In this document: one piece after another, positions 22,654 through 36,300 of the stretch
Layout: each line of letters starts with the position of its first letter
How positions within the stretch are numbered: the first letter of the stretch is position 1
Assembly (NCBI RefSeq): GCF_000524195.1
Contig: NW_020170542.1
Location: 52,678-116,677, forward strand
Reading direction: 5' to 3'
Length of the DNA: 64,000 nucleotides
Source: Echinococcus granulosus
Lineage: Eukaryota; Platyhelminthes; Cestoda; Cyclophyllidea; Taeniidae
The notes under the pieces: model-generated
What the model was told of the DNA's origin: nothing
The model's database searches: none
Seen by the model: the letters and a program-made list of their open reading frames with translations, nothing else
Program-made: the position numbers and the translations under genes

Positions 22654-25460
22654 GCAAGGTGCTGATTGGCTGGTGGATCGAGTGGCTTAAAGCATCGACC
22701 ATGGATGGATGGGTGGCAGAACTGCGGTTACATTACCTACGTTTCTGTAAACATCAAACCCTATGCTTGTGAGATTCAAATAACTTAGCACGCATTGTAT
22801 CCTGGCCCTTTAAAGGCCTTGAGAAAATCATTTATATGAGATGATTAATAAATACAAGCAAAAGTAGTTGGCTCGTTAAATGTCACCTATTTTTATACAT
22901 TAACAAAGATTAGATAGAGCTTCAGTAGGGTAAAAAATTGTCTATCCTGTTCCAAAGCAAATAAAACTGCAGAGTATATGCATTATGAGACGGACATATG
23001 GCTAGGATGTGCTTTCTTATTTGCATGAAATATTTTGATTCATGTAAGCATTAAATCATGTCACAAATTACTTTTAAACAACCAACTTCAAATTTCCGAA
23101 TTCGAATGCTTTACGTAAATTCATTGGTTTCACTTATCACCATTAGGCAATTAGCCACAATAGCACCAAAAACTGACCTCCTGTTGATAGGAAAGTAAAA
23201 TCCATTTCAAGGAAGGGGAAACACGTTATTACTCACTTGAAGAATTGACATTCATCTTGAAAAGTACAAAAGAAGTTAGGTTTAAACACAAATTACTGAC
23301 TTGTGTTTGAGTAAACAAATAGTTTCTTGAATTGTTAGTTTGAAAATGAATAATAAGTGACAGTATTGTGATAGGCTCGGTGTTTTTTCTCTTCCACCGC
23401 TGCCTTTAAGTCTTGAAACGAATAAACGAGTCGAGAGAGGACATGCCTTGTTAGGTAGCGATAAATGAAGGGATTCAGGTGTCACAGCTTAAGCCCATTC
23501 ATGCTGTGTTACCTTCTCGGAGATCGGTGGCATCTGATCCTTCAAAGGGTTCATATTTACTACCCGTCTCCCTCCTAAAAGGTTAGTTGAAACAGATATG
23601 TATTGTAATGCATTTGTTTATACGCATTTCCAAGTTGACTTTCTGACATTTATGATTAAAAACATCCATTGTGACAAGTTTTCCCTTATACTCCCTCCAA
23701 TTTTTACTCTCTGCTAATTATTCGCCAATAATCCAGCTACTAAATACTAAGAAAAAAGAAAATTTACTGTATTTCAAAGTCCACACCTGTAATTAGAGAT
23801 TAAAAGTCATACTAGTTGTGAACTCGCTAAGTAAGTGACCATTTGTTAAGCACGCATCCAGCGGTTTGGATAAAACTTTATAATCCAATAATGGGTATCA
23901 CTCTCAACACACAAAAGGACCGGAAATTTATGAGCATGAAATTCAACCAATTTTGGTGACTAAAGTGCCAAAGTGAGTAAATCTAAGAGGTAGCCAAATA
24001 CCTTTATAATACACAGCTCTTCCCAGCCCACCTTTTTTCTCTACTCCGCTTTGGTTGAATAATCAACCATCAGACTGGAACGAAGATGCCACGAGGTTTT
24101 AAATCACGGATGGATTGCTAGTCACTTCGTAAATATTGCGTTCTCTATAAAGTGGACTGGATCGGAAAGATATGGATTCGGAAAATACTACTAAGGACTG
24201 GAAGATGCCCTTTAGCGAGCATAATTGATCCCAGTTTCCTTTGGTAAGTATATTTATCCAGAGGCAACATTTTTCGGCGCTTTCACATCTGCTCCTTATT
24301 TAATCATTCCTGTTCATATTGCAGTTTGCGACAAAGTTGAAAGTAATTATCAGAACTTAACATTATTTCGATAGTTCTGTTGTAAAACTAAAAACTCTAC
24401 AAACCCTACCAGCCACAGCAGATGTCTTCATTCTATAACTCGTAGAACTTGTTTTTATTCAATATGGGTTTTCCTGCCACCCCCATCAATGCGGCATCTT
24501 TGCACCTCTAAGTCATCTCTGAAGGTGTATTGGATCATATCAATTTTGACGGTTTACAATTGTCAAAAAAGTGGCTGCAGGGGGGGGGGGGGTAGTGTCC
24601 ATTTGGTTACAAATGGAAGTCGGACAAGTATTTTTTTACAACAATGCATTTGGAGAAATTTTTCGCTTGATTATCCTTTAAGTTAAACCTGGATAGCCAA
24701 CTCAGTTCTTTATGCTTCAAAATAGGTGCAGTTGAAGTTCCTCCTAAAGAGTTTATACCATTGGTTAATTATCATCCACTCGAGCATCTCACGTAGTAGA
24801 GGTTTCTAAAGGGGTTACTTCATAGAAATCCAACTGCTGACCAGACTTGTCTGCCACGTCTTTCTCGGCTTCTTCTCAGGAAGTATTTCTTACTTTGCTA
24901 ATAAAAATTCAAATAAGGAAGTCAATAATTTGCGATTCTATAAACTAAAGATGCGTATAGTTAATAGACCGATAACCCGTAAATTGGGAAAAGGATTTAA
25001 ATAAAGATTGCACCTTATTTTCTTGTAATAGTACATGATTAAGTACTTACGCACGTGAAGTAAGCGGAAGGAAGGTGTGAAAAAAGGTGAAGGAAATTCT
25101 ATTTTTGAAGGAACCTTCAATTGTTTACAGCGCTAAAATATCCTTCAATCGAAATGCATCAATGTCGATGTCCCTGTTATGTGGAAGCTAGGCGGTGTTA
25201 AGCTACGCACGAAGCTGCCAAAAGCGGAGAATTTTTCAAGGGCGAGACGGACAGACAGGGAGAAGAAATTGATAGTGATGCGAGAAACATTGAGCAAGTG
25301 CAAGGTCAACTTCTTTTGTAGTAGCCGTGTGTGTTTTGAAAGACACGAAGTACGAAAAAAGGTGAGGAAGGTTAAAACAATCACGGCAGAGCGTTCACGA
25401 AGGCGTTGGCAATAAGTGGATAGGCGGAAGACAAACTGCGAAATGAGGGAGAACGACATT
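22654..25460. other. Intergenic region upstream of the receptor; includes a G13 run
   Basis: No exon is supported on either strand. A run of thirteen G sits at 24580-24592. The stretch should contain the promoter of the receptor gene and 3' sequence of the next gene to the right. Confidence 0.5.
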
Positions 25461-26044
25461 TTACACCGTTGAAAGGGGATCGGCCTCGTCGGGGAATAGC
25501 GGAACGACGCCGTAGAGGTTCTCTGAGGGTCGAAAGGCACGGATATACTTGGAGGGAATTGTATTCATGGCAAGTTGTTTCACTACCTCCGGTCGTAGAC
25601 TAAACCAATCGTTTTCGAGCCAAAAATCCAGCGACCCACGGCTCCTAAAATGAATTAGAGGCGTTCACAAAGGCTGTTACGCAAACCACAGTTTTTTCTC
25701 CAAGTTTTTACGCAAATCGCGGTACCAAAGTATATGCTTCCGTGCCGTCGATTAGCAATAAATTTCTTCAGAAAATCAGATTTTTCTTATGAACTCACAT
25801 GGGCTCCGATTGCAGAGCATTGTAAACAAATCTTCTGCCCCACTTAGAGAGATGTTTAATGGCCTTTAGGTTGACTACTGGCCGGTCGAGATGACGATAG
25901 CCACCGGGCAGTGACACTGTGGAAACTCTCTTTTGCAGCCGTCTTGACGTCTCCACCGCATCCATTGCTTTCTCACCTGCAGGAGTAGGCGTTCGAGAGG
26001 CCTGATGGTCTGCGAGGGAGGTGGAGATACTCTCGGCAAGGAGG
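25461..26044 (-). CDS. Two terminal exons of an unrecognised protein (possible 3' end of the UNC-89-like gene)
   Basis: Exon 26044-25799 (acceptor TACGCCCAG|C, donor CCCAT|GTGAGT) and exon 25644-25461 (acceptor ATTTTAG|G, stop TAA) join in frame to give 143 residues and a stop. The first part is Ser/Thr-rich and charged. The second is better structured: NLKAIKHLSKWGRRFVYNAL, then SLDFWLENDWFSLRPEVV and RPSENLYGVVPLFPDE before the end. I do not recognise a family. The strand and position fit a C-terminal tail of the giant gene after pseudokinase 2; a separate small gene is equally possible. The upstream partner must end in phase 2. A second open frame crosses the first exon but does not splice in phase. 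Confidence 0.55.
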
Positions 26045-29000
26045 CTGGGCGTAAAGGGTAGAAAAGAGAGAAACCGTGTATAAATCGAATCACCAACTTA
26101 TGCCCTTAACATGATGAGTCTCGGAGGAAATTCAAAAACTAAGTGTTCTGTTATTCTAGTGTAACCTTTGTAGTCACATGTGCTTGAGGTTTGCATTTAG
26201 GTAAGAAAATCAGAACTCCGTTTGTGTGGCGTTAGCATTGGTCATGGTAACTGAGGATAATAGAATGACAATCCTATTTTGTGATTGAAAGGCTGAAAGC
26301 AACTCACCAGTGAGGGTCTTGTTTCAATGGGATCATGGAATATTAATGGGTTTCCAGAATAAGTACAGCTTATGATAAGGATTTAATGGAACGCGGCTAG
26401 AATACATAATTTGAATAAATATGATGCATAAGTTGATTACTAAAAGAAGATTTAAACTTTTGGTGTGATTTATGAGTCGTAAGCAGATTTTTGACATAAG
26501 GCGAGTTAAAAATTCCCCCCTGTAACCTTTCCAATAGAAATGATGAGATGAGAAGGAGGATTTAAAATTAGTCGGGTCCGTCCATATCTTATGACAAATT
26601 TTTTGACATGCTGTCTTTTTCTGCCACAGTTTATCAGGAAATTTTATAACTTGTTGCAGGGAAGGTGGAAAAAGAGGAGAGGTAAGCAAATGTGTGAATA
26701 AACTTCTAACTGAGGAAGTCGATATGGTGATAAGTGATTTTATGATTCTTAAAAGCACCAAATCATACTCTCAGTTCGGTGAAGAGCTCCTAGTGAAAAA
26801 TTGTCGTGTTCATGCATAACCTGCAAGTAATTTATTAATCCTGCGGTTTACAGCTTTTGGAGATGTTTACGATCCCGAAATGTTTCTACTTCGATGTTTA
26901 GGACATCTGTGTTGTTGAGTATTTAAAAGCTTCGCCAAGCCAAATTAGCCATATATAGAAAAGTTCGTTTTGGCTCTTTCGTTTTATTTTCGTCTAATTG
27001 GTCAATTCTCTGAGATGATGCGCTTTATACGTGATAAAAAATACGTTCGAGACAAGGTAATTCAATGTTATAAGTAGGTAGGAATTAATGCTATTCGTTC
27101 CCTCTCCAAGTCCTCTAATATAATGGCTTTGTTCTCTTTGGTTTTTTAGTTGGGACCGCAGGTAGTCGAGACTTAAATCTTTCCAGTGAGGGTACTCAGT
27201 CACCAATCAGCATTATCCCGTCTTCGTCTTTACTTATTGTATGAGTGTTCACACCACAACCACTGTTACTTTGGGTTGACGGTAGCCGCGGAACCTATAT
27301 ATACATTGGGCCAACAGTGAAGAAATAGTCCTCTCGCATTCATTGAGTCGAAGGTGCGTTGGAGACACAAAATCATTTTTGATCGCATATGCCTGATAAG
27401 TGGCTACATTTTTCTCGCATAAACTTGCAGTTGAACAGAATATAAAGGCTAAGAATGAGGACACTAGCATGACGTACAGGGTGCTTCAAACTCCTATCAG
27501 CAGGTACTATCTGCAGAAGTAGAACAATTGTAAAGAAGTTGAAACTGTTTGAGGAAAGCTAAATGAAGAAATGCATGCTTGACTACCCTTTGATGCATGA
27601 GTGCATAACAGGAAAAGGTAGTAATGTAGATGATTAATGTCGCAGTCCCTCCAAGGGTTATTTGAATTACTTAGGAACTTGTCTTAGGGTTAGAAGTTGG
27701 AAATCAGAAGCCATCTCGAAGGTAGGTAGGCTTGTGGACCGAAATACGCCAAAAATAATAGCGTTGTACAAAGTAGGCAGCAACAGTTCCCTTTCATCTA
27801 TTCAACACTTTTCTACCTCTGTGGAATAAAAACTAATTTACCACTGAAAACACATTCCTGCTTAATAAGGAGTTTATATTTTGATTGTTAAGATGACCAG
27901 ATAAACTTGAATAAAACGCTTTTTCGACCTTTCTACCTTACCTTTATTCCCCAACTGTATCTTTGATTTCACGTGTCATTACTTAACGTCAGGAAAATCA
28001 GGTAATCACTACTTCGAAAATGTCTCATGATGAATTGAAATAATGAAGATATACGCTGTTTTTCCCCTTTCCAACCTAATTCAATATCTAAATCTTCTCA
28101 CAGGTTAGCTTCTTAATATGAGATCTTGTTATGACTTGTGAGAAGGGGAATTCCCTTTGACTGATCGACTAGTTCGAAAGGGTTTTCATCAAGAAGCTTT
28201 TCTCGTCTCCTTTTTACCTGTATTGTATCGAATAGATAAATAACAGTGGTAATTTTTTGACTTTCTGTGAGAAATTTATAGAAAAATGCGTAATTTATGG
28301 TCTGAAACACAGAAAGTACCAACTTCTTGCAATCAAGTGGTATCTTAGGGTTGTGGAAAACTAGATCATTTGGAAAATACCCATAAGACGTTCTCTGAAC
28401 ATAGGAACAAGGAGGAATTTCCTCATCGCAAGCCAGGCAGAAGATTCTTCTTTCTTCATAGTGTGCTTTTGAGGTGAAAAAAGGAAAGTAACAACTGCTA
28501 ATGGGCGTGGGCGGGGCAAATCTGTTCAGTTTTTATGGCCTTCTCCGGGTTAATATAGTTTCAAACGATGTGTTTTATCACTCACACTAAGCGTCGCCGA
28601 CGGTTTATCTTGATACGCAATTCTTCATGACGAAAAAATGAGAATTATGAATCTTGGAAGATGTCAGTAAAAGTGTTCAATTTTTAAACCACCTCTAGAC
28701 GGTACATTAAGATAGCCCACATTCTTCAAATGGCATAAGTGGAATCATTAAAGGTGTTCCTGCTGCCATAACATTGGAACCTAATTTAACATAATCTGTG
28801 GAGAAGACAATCTTGAACCACATCACACTCGTTCAACTGAAATCTCATGTCATAAAGATCGAAAATAAGAAGAGAGTACAATAAGTAGGGTCAATAGACG
28901 TGATAATGAAAGCAATCAAATCCCTTGAATCAGTCCCTACAATTGTCAAAAACTCATTGTAACATGCCCCACCAAAGACCTTACAAGCTTATTCGGTTAC

Positions 29001-29049
29001 CTGATAGCTGATTCATTTATCACCCGATATGCGTATGCTAATAACTTAC
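26045..29049 (-). other. Mostly non-coding; should hold the last exons of pseudokinase 2
   Basis: The C-lobe after exon 29125-29050 must lie here if the kinase fold is complete. Two candidates at 27392-27194 and below are listed separately. An open frame around 28113-28450 includes KLLDENPFELVDQ, which could be the loop before helix G, but its splice signals are weak and its phase does not fit cleanly. Confidence 0.35.
27111..27392 (-). CDS. unc-89: Candidate pseudokinase 2 C-lobe exons of the UNC-89-like gene
   Basis: Exon 27392-27270 (acceptor CTTATCAG|GCA, donor CCCAAA|GTAACA) reads AYAIKNDFVSPTHLRLNECE, then RTISSLLAQCIYRF, like kinase helices H-I (F..LLxxxxxxR). After a 75-bp intron, a frame from 27194 reads YPHWKDLSLDYLRSQLKNQR, like the HPW(L) and basic tail that end such kinases. 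Weak points: the second acceptor (GACTGAG) lacks a pyrimidine tract, the exon's 3' end is not fixed, and one further exon is needed to bridge from 29050 because phases differ (2 versus 0). Confidence 0.35.
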
Positions 29050-30354
29050 AGAATGTAGGCGAAAGCGCCCACACTCCAAAGATCAGACAGGGCACTGCAT
29101 TTCCCACCGTCATCCAATTCAGGTGCTGAAATAACAAAATAAACAACAAAAAAATTAGCAACATTTTCTTCAGAACAACAAATTTTTGCTTTACTTTCCC
29201 TAAATAATCTTGGAGAGAAAGTTACAGGACGCAACACTGTTGTTACTACCTATGTTCGAACACTTTTGAGGTCTCAATTGCCCAAACCTAATCAGAATTT
29301 TAGCAAATAATAGAACCAAAGAAAGGTGCCAATAAGTTCCATCATCCTCATCACTCATTCTTCCTGCCTCATTACCCAAGTAATTACCAGTGAAACAGTC
29401 GGCTCGTCGTTCCCAAGGTTCTGTGGGCTCCACTCCAGTCAAAACAATATCGGGTAATGCCGAGGTGCGTCTAGCTGCCTGGACTTTGTCAAAGTCCACC
29501 CGTCCATGCACTCGTCCCTGAAAGGCTATGTGGAGCCATCGGAGTGCGCAAAGCAGTTGATAGACCCACCGCGCCACGCTGAATTCTGTGAACTCTCCAC
29601 GCGCTAACAGGACATCTAATAGCGCTCCTCCTGGTATCCAAGATGCAAGCCCTAGCCCCACTGTTGGCCTGGCGGCGTCGTTAGCCAGCCAGCCAAGGCT
29701 GATGCCTTGTGGCAGAAGACAGGGAGAGCGGATGCCAAATTGTTGAGTGAAGAGGGGAGCCCCTTCCAATCCTCCAGAGGCTGGAGTCGTGGCCGTCGAA
29801 CGAAGGAGGGTGAGAAGGAGAGCCTGTTGACGTGCTTGGGATTCCAATGATTCCGCAAATGATGCATCGGTGAGCCGTGTAATTCGGGCTATGAGAAAAG
29901 CGGGTAGTCGAAGTGGCTGCTTCTCTGGTCGCTGATTTGGCAAGTCTCCCCGTTCTACGAGAGCTGGATGACATCGGATGAGCGTCATAAGCTGGGCACT
30001 GTTTCCAAAAGTGCCTCTGGACAGGCGAAGGAAGATGGAGTGTTGTCATTAGATTTTTAACAAATAATGCGGTTTTTCAAGCACTAAATCACCTTGAAAT
30101 AAGACCCTCTGTTCGACAAAGCATCTTTACGGCTTCCATATGGGGAAACAGACCCCCAGCCTGGATCATTTCCTTAACGACTCCAGAGGGTGGTGGTCGT
30201 CTGAAGGCCTCATGTTCGGCACCGACGGACTTCGATGACGCAGTTGTCGACATTGCCTCGGGGTGGTCGCTGAGGCCGAATGGATGGGAGGCCTGTCGCC
30301 ATCGAAGAATCCATTCGCGCTCCTTGTCCATCAACGGCAATGTCCTAGCATGAC
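29050..30354 (-). CDS. unc-89: UNC-89-like exons: pseudokinase 2, strongly degenerate
   Basis: Exons 30354-30093, 30016-29388 and 29125-29050, in phase. Glycine loop: LISRGTFGNSAQL (first Gly is Ser). The beta-3 Lys position is Arg (FLIARIT). The catalytic loop is VHGRVDFDKV in place of HxDxKPxN, so Asp, Lys and Asn are all lost. The DFG position reads LTGVEPT. The alpha-E helix (SVARWVYQLLCALRWLH), the APE (FTAPEL) and SDLWSVGAFAYIL of helix F remain, so the fold is recognisable. A long N-lobe insert of about 60 residues lies between 29890 and 29700. The C-lobe continues beyond 29050 in phase 2. Confidence 0.85.
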
Positions 30355-33300
30355 CTGTGAAAAAAACTGTAACAATAAGTATAAATTGACAACCAGATAC
30401 TTATCCATTACTTCCTCATGGAATTTTTATGCAATTGTTTTCAGCATTCTGATCATTTTGGACGCCTATAATTATGATAATTTTGGCTCATATGTCTGGC
30501 AATGTCTTCGGGAACTAGGCAGATGACAAATTGATAGCAACGTTAGCAATTCTGCTTCAAGCTGCCAATAAATCCAGCCTCAAATGCTGATGGTTGACCT
30601 TCTTCTGTTGATAAGGAAACACATAACGGATGAATCTGTAAACAGGCTAATTTTAAGCTCTGTTACCTCAATTGTAAAACGAGTTCACTATTAAACGAAT
30701 CACCTGAAATGAATTATAGGATTGAACCTAATGTTGGTATGAGAAGAAAAATGCTAAGCGATATCAGGAGTTTAACACCTTTCCATATTCCAAGATTCCA
30801 AGACTAATCTAGGTGACTGAGGAGGCGGTGCAAGAAGGGTGGTGTTTCAGAAAAACTTGAATCTTTTATTTTATTAGGCAAGTTTTATTTTGAAAATATC
30901 TTCTTTAAAAAGTGTTTTACCAAGGTGCATAAGTAGATCAAAGAATTACGTCTGCACTCCTGAGACCTTTAACATAGTTTAGCGTTCAAACGCTACTAAG
31001 ATAAACTTCTCACTGTGGTGACAGTAACCTCATTGTTTGGATTCCACCCTAGAAGCTGTTTCAAAGCAATGCAATAAATGCAGAAGTGCCGCTGATGATT
31101 CTCAAAACAAGATGGAATCTATTAACAAACTTTCCGGTGTTGTAAAAACTTAAATACATGAGAATAATAACGCTTTGCATTTCAAACTTGAAAATCCTAG
31201 GTGTAAATTTGGTACCAATATCAATAAACTCTTCAAACAGCAATGGAAGAGTAAGGTAGCCCATTTGAAGAGAGGATTTACTGTATCAACTGGATCGTCG
31301 GAATACAAATCAAGACCAACCACTGGGAATGAATATGAGAGACCACAAAATTAACTTCCACTTAAGCACTAGTGTTGGGCTCACCAGAATGCAGACGAAA
31401 CTCCGAGGAAGCGATACTGTAGGCACTCCAGCCAACAGCATTGCGGACGCACACCCGCACGCGATAGGCCTGTTCTGGTTGCAGGCCGGAGATGAGAAAA
31501 CGACAATCCACGGAGTATCCTACTGTTCTCCATGCTGAAGCAACCGGTTTGGCGTCTAATGCAAAGACAAAGATTGATTAGATTACTTTTTTAGCCCGGA
31601 TACTCAAGTTAGTAACTTTTGAGCCATTCATTACTCTGTACAAAGCAATATTTATTTTAACTCTAAGTTAACTACGCGAGCTCTTCACTTGTCAACGTTT
31701 CTCTCCAGTATGCGTAATAAGGATTTTTTTGGCATTATGGACAACTGCGTCCTTGAAGAGAATACAGGACTCTACACTGAGAAAACAATCGAAATATGAG
31801 TGAAATCGCTTCCTCTGAAGAATGTGGCAAATCAATGCCTCGAAGCACACAGCAACCTTGACAACAATGACTGTCTTTATACCATGCCCTTAGAAGTAAG
31901 GACCGACTAATGCCACCCAAAGGATTGCAGCCTTTCCTCCATTCCAAGATTACAGTGTTTCAGCGAAAAGAGTGAAAGTGGGAACTTTAGTCACTGTGGA
32001 ATGCATACCAGGATATTTGACATCTACACGGTAGATGAAGTCCTCACAACTGTCATCATTTCCACAAGTCCAGCCAACGAGAACCTCCGTGGAGGCTGAC
32101 TGCAGGATGCCTGGACGACCAGGAGGTGATGGCGGTTCTGTAAAATGAGATTGACAAGACTAAGGCATGATAGCGAGAATGAGGCTCATCCACTAAAAAA
32201 TAAATTTATTCATTACGAAGTATAAATACGGCATCGCGTTAATGCGCGCTGTTATTCATTAAATTAACGGTAGATGGTACATAATGGAGCCACTTTGAAA
32301 CACTTAAAACAGCTCGAGTGGTAATGTGGCGAGACTTGTTTTATACATCAGACACCTTACAACAAATGTTCCCTACTCCGTTGGTGTTTTGAAGAAAGCC
32401 TACGCCCAAATAGGTCAGATATTATATCAAAATAAACAGGTTCTGTGAATCGCCGAATCAGAAACGACACCGAGAAGTAATTTTCCAAACAGTACTGATT
32501 TCAAGTGCTGCAGCATAATCTATCACAGTACCAGGCGAGGTATAATCGTGGGTGATTGGGGCTGCTCATATAGTTCCAGCAATATAGTGAAGATATTGAC
32601 CTTCTTCCAGGTTACAAAAACCAAAGTATAAAAGCGAGAGATTCTTTTTTACCCCAAAACAGGGAAGAAGAATGCAAGTAGAACAAATAGGCTTTGGCTT
32701 GAGCCACTTTTGCCGAAAAAGTAATTGGCATAAAAAATGGGTAAAAGCTAGCCGACTGGCTCTATCAAATCACTTACCAGGCAGAAGTATTCTTGCTCTC
32801 GTCTTTGCTTTTCCATTTCTAGCTCGAACCACACACTCTACTACTTTTTCCGCCATTCCACGCTGCGCATCGTCAAGACGCAGCCAGAGCCAACCATCAG
32901 AGCTAGCTCCTAGCGAGACACCCGGTGCTTCTGATAGCAGGCAACCCGCAAGGTACCACGCTGCTGCCACACTACCACTGTTATAATTGCCAGCACCACC
33001 GCTACCACTACTGATAGCGCCTCCACAAAGGGCAAAGCTTTCCATTCCGAGAGCTTCAAGATTTTCGCGCACATCGTTGCGTTGGTAGAGGAGTTCAGGA
33101 GCTGGCAGACGTGGGGGACTAGCCAGTTGGCAGGAAAAGAAAACACTGTTCGTCTGTGGGTCGATGCGACTGTCACGCAGTGGGTTGGAGAAGATTGGAG
33201 CTATAGTATTAAAAAGAAAGTAAAGGGATGCCAAAGACCCAAGCTGCAACACTATTCAAAAAAGTAAACTCCGAAAATGCTACTATCAAACCGTCAAATC

Positions 33301-36300
33301 TGGAGGCTAGTTCAGGACATACCGAGTTTTGTAGTGGATTTCAACGGACCCTCACAGAGGTGTGGTTCCACAGGGAGAATCTGCTCGTCACGTTTCTTAG
33401 AGATGTTATCGCAGAGACGTTTAATGGGTTCGGATGAGTCATCGGCAGAAAGAAGGCTGGGACTGCTACTCCAGGGATCAAGGCGTGGTGAGGGTGACTC
33501 AAGCGGTGATTTGTTTATTTGGCTAGCGTAGACAAATAGGATATTTTTCATTGATAAGGGTCTGCAATCTACCAAATTTAAAACCGTATTTAACTCGATT
33601 CTTCGCAATAAGATTGTGGTGTGACATGAACTAATGCTTGATTTTAATGTCCATTCTACTACACAAGCTCCTAAGCCTTGGCAGTTTCTTGGCGGCATGG
33701 GCCTCTAGCCACACCTATAGCTTTCCAGTTCTGCTACAGTCTGATAGTAAGCGAAGACTTGAATCGCTAATTTATTAACATGAAAGATAACGGAAAGCGT
33801 CATTCACATCAGCCAGAAAAACCTGTAGATTTACAAGGACGAAATTTCCTATTTTATTATGAGAGGCTCTTTAAATCATATTGACAGTGCATAAGAGTTT
33901 TAAAATCTCGACAGTGATTAAAGGTGTTCCACAATGCTCTTTTTGCCGACGCAAATGAGAATGCGTTGGGTAGATAACACTCCACTCAGTCAAATCGACT
34001 TGTAGTCTTACTATTCGTCGATGTCCAAATGGAGCAACGAGGACCTCAACGAAGAAGTGCCCGACCCAGTGAAACCAAATCTTTCCTCCGGTGGAACCAT
34101 CAATGTTGTGATTCGACTCGTCAAATCTCTATCAATACTACATCCTCGTTCAGAAGATCCACCATCACTGGAAGACGCCCGTGGCAGTTGTGGGGAATCC
34201 TTCTGCGTCTCCATCAACATCGGCGATTCTGACGATGGTGGCGGTGTCGTAGATCTTCTACCTGGCACCGCTTCAATGCACGCGCGTCCAGCAAAACGCA
34301 AGAAGCTCTCCCGGCACAGGCTCCCCGTTGGGGTTGTTTTCTAAAATTACACCTTGCATATGAACTCACATTTGGCTGACATGTTTGGAAGCCTCGAATA
34401 AAGTTACCCTTTTTTGGTAGATGCGCTGGTAGGCTTTGAGGCTGTTGAGGCTATTCTCCAGATTGCGAGCACTTCGTCTACCTTCTGCAAGCCATGGATG
34501 TTGTAAACACTCCTTAGCAGTAGGCCGATTGCTAAAATTTAAGGAATTTCGGTGAAATAAACAATCGTAAAGAACGATAATCGATGAAAGGGAAATCTCA
34601 CCAAGGTTCAGTAGCAAGCAGATGACAAAGAAAGTCAATCGCCTCTGGTGAAACATCATTTCCAAACTCCTCGGTTGACGCAGTCATCAGTTCAGCAATT
34701 TCGTCCCCTATTGAAGCAAAATCGTCCACTTTCAATGTCTCATCTGCATTACGAATGACCGGATGCTCTCCAAAGAGCCTGGTAAATGGAAGAAAAGTTT
34801 ACTCATTGAAAGTTTGTGCTTAAAAAATTACGATAAAGACGAGAACCCACAGAAGATAAGCGATGACTCCGATACTCCAGACATCAGCAGCAAATCCGAC
34901 GCACACTTTTGAGTCGTCTTCTGTGCTCAAAGCGGTGGTGATGCTAAGGAGTTCTGGAGCAGCAAAATCAGGACACCAGAGAGCAGGAGGCATGATGCTC
35001 GACATTTGAAGGGCAGTACGTTGACCTATGGGTTGAGCCATTGAGAAACCAGTGAGTTTGACAAAGCATGAGACAACACCGACGTCACTGCGGCCGCCAG
35101 CGCCTGCGGTGTCGACGGAAAGACTGTTGAGCGCCTGCATTAACCCTTCCAGACCAGCAGTGCGTGAAGAAGTGCCTCGTGGAAAGATTATATTGTCCGG
35201 CTATAGTAGGTAAACGTGATTTAAGGTCGTATTTTTCCTAGCGATTCAAAGACCGAGTGAAAACTTTTCTAATGATAAAAATAAGTGGAAGTTTTTACGT
35301 ACTGTATTAAATAAGCTGAAGTACCAGGGAACACCTTTTGCATCTATACAAGCAGTATTTTATTTCGAAAAGATAAAATTATGAAAAATTTTAGTAAATT
35401 GTCATTATAGTAGAAGTCCTTTGATGGCTAAAAAAGTGTAGAGACCTCATTCCATTGTCTTATCCTTTAAGCTACTAGCTACCAAAAATTGAGATGACTT
35501 AGGTAATAACGGGACAGTAAGCAGAATGAAATTCTGAAATTAGTATTACTTAAAAAAACCTACCTGAATGTCGAGATGGACAATGCCTTCCTCATGAACA
35601 TGTGCCACTGCTTCAAGGAGTTCTTTGATGAGCATCGTGGCAGCTGCCTCCGTCCAAGTATGCCCCAAAATGATCTCTTCCAGCAAGTGATTTCCGGATA
35701 GCCTTTAGAAAGTAAGTGCTCAGTGTGAATATCATAATCCTTTGAGGGTTTTAGTTTGAGAAAATAACTCCTCTATAGTGATTTAAGGGTCCACTTTCTG
35801 CTCAAAGCCACCCAGATCGTAGGTCTGGGTGCAGAGCGAAAAATTTGGGACCTAGTATTTGGTAAATTGGCATCAAACTATCAAAGCTTTGTTCTAAATT
35901 AGAAACTTCAATCCAGGGTCTAAAAAAACAGAAATATTTAGAAATAGAACCCACCTCTCAGTGACTAGGACGAGATAATCGTCACTGACCACAGCGTCGA
36001 CCATCTCTACGACATTATTGTGATGCAGTCGATTGAGACATTCAAACTCTCGAGCACCCAGCACACGGGTCATAGGATCCACCAGTGCGTAGGCCTTGCC
36101 CACGTACTCCCGACTTGTCTTCTTGTCGATCAACAAGTGAGCGCGACTGAAAGAGCCTCTGGAAATTAATTATAAAAAGTATACACTACTAGTAAGGATG
36201 TTGATGTTCTCCCTGATATCACTCCTAGAAGTTATTGTACAATTTTGAAAATACTTTGCAGTGGAAGAATAAGCGACTTTTTTATTTTCAGGCTTCCATA

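Noticed and set aside
24580..24592. Run of 13 G as a possible G-quadruplex or regulatory site
   Set aside because: A single homopolymer with no neighbouring G-tracts or gene feature; may be a slippage-prone tract or sequencing artefact.
25145..25540. 131-codon minus-strand frame
   Set aside because: Overlaps the orphan terminal exon in another frame and runs past its stop; composition is low-complexity and no splice phase supports it.
25924..25983. Possible 60-bp mini-intron (CAG|GTGAGAAAG to CCACAG)
   Set aside because: The frames either side do not join in phase, while one frame is open straight through.
26333..26761. 142-codon minus-strand frame
   Set aside because: Ser/Leu/Phe-rich, lacks usable splice signals, and resembles no family; likely chance in AT-rich DNA.
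34021..34344. 107-codon plus-strand frame
   Set aside because: Antisense to the Ser/Pro-rich inter-kinase linker, whose codon pattern keeps the opposite strand open.
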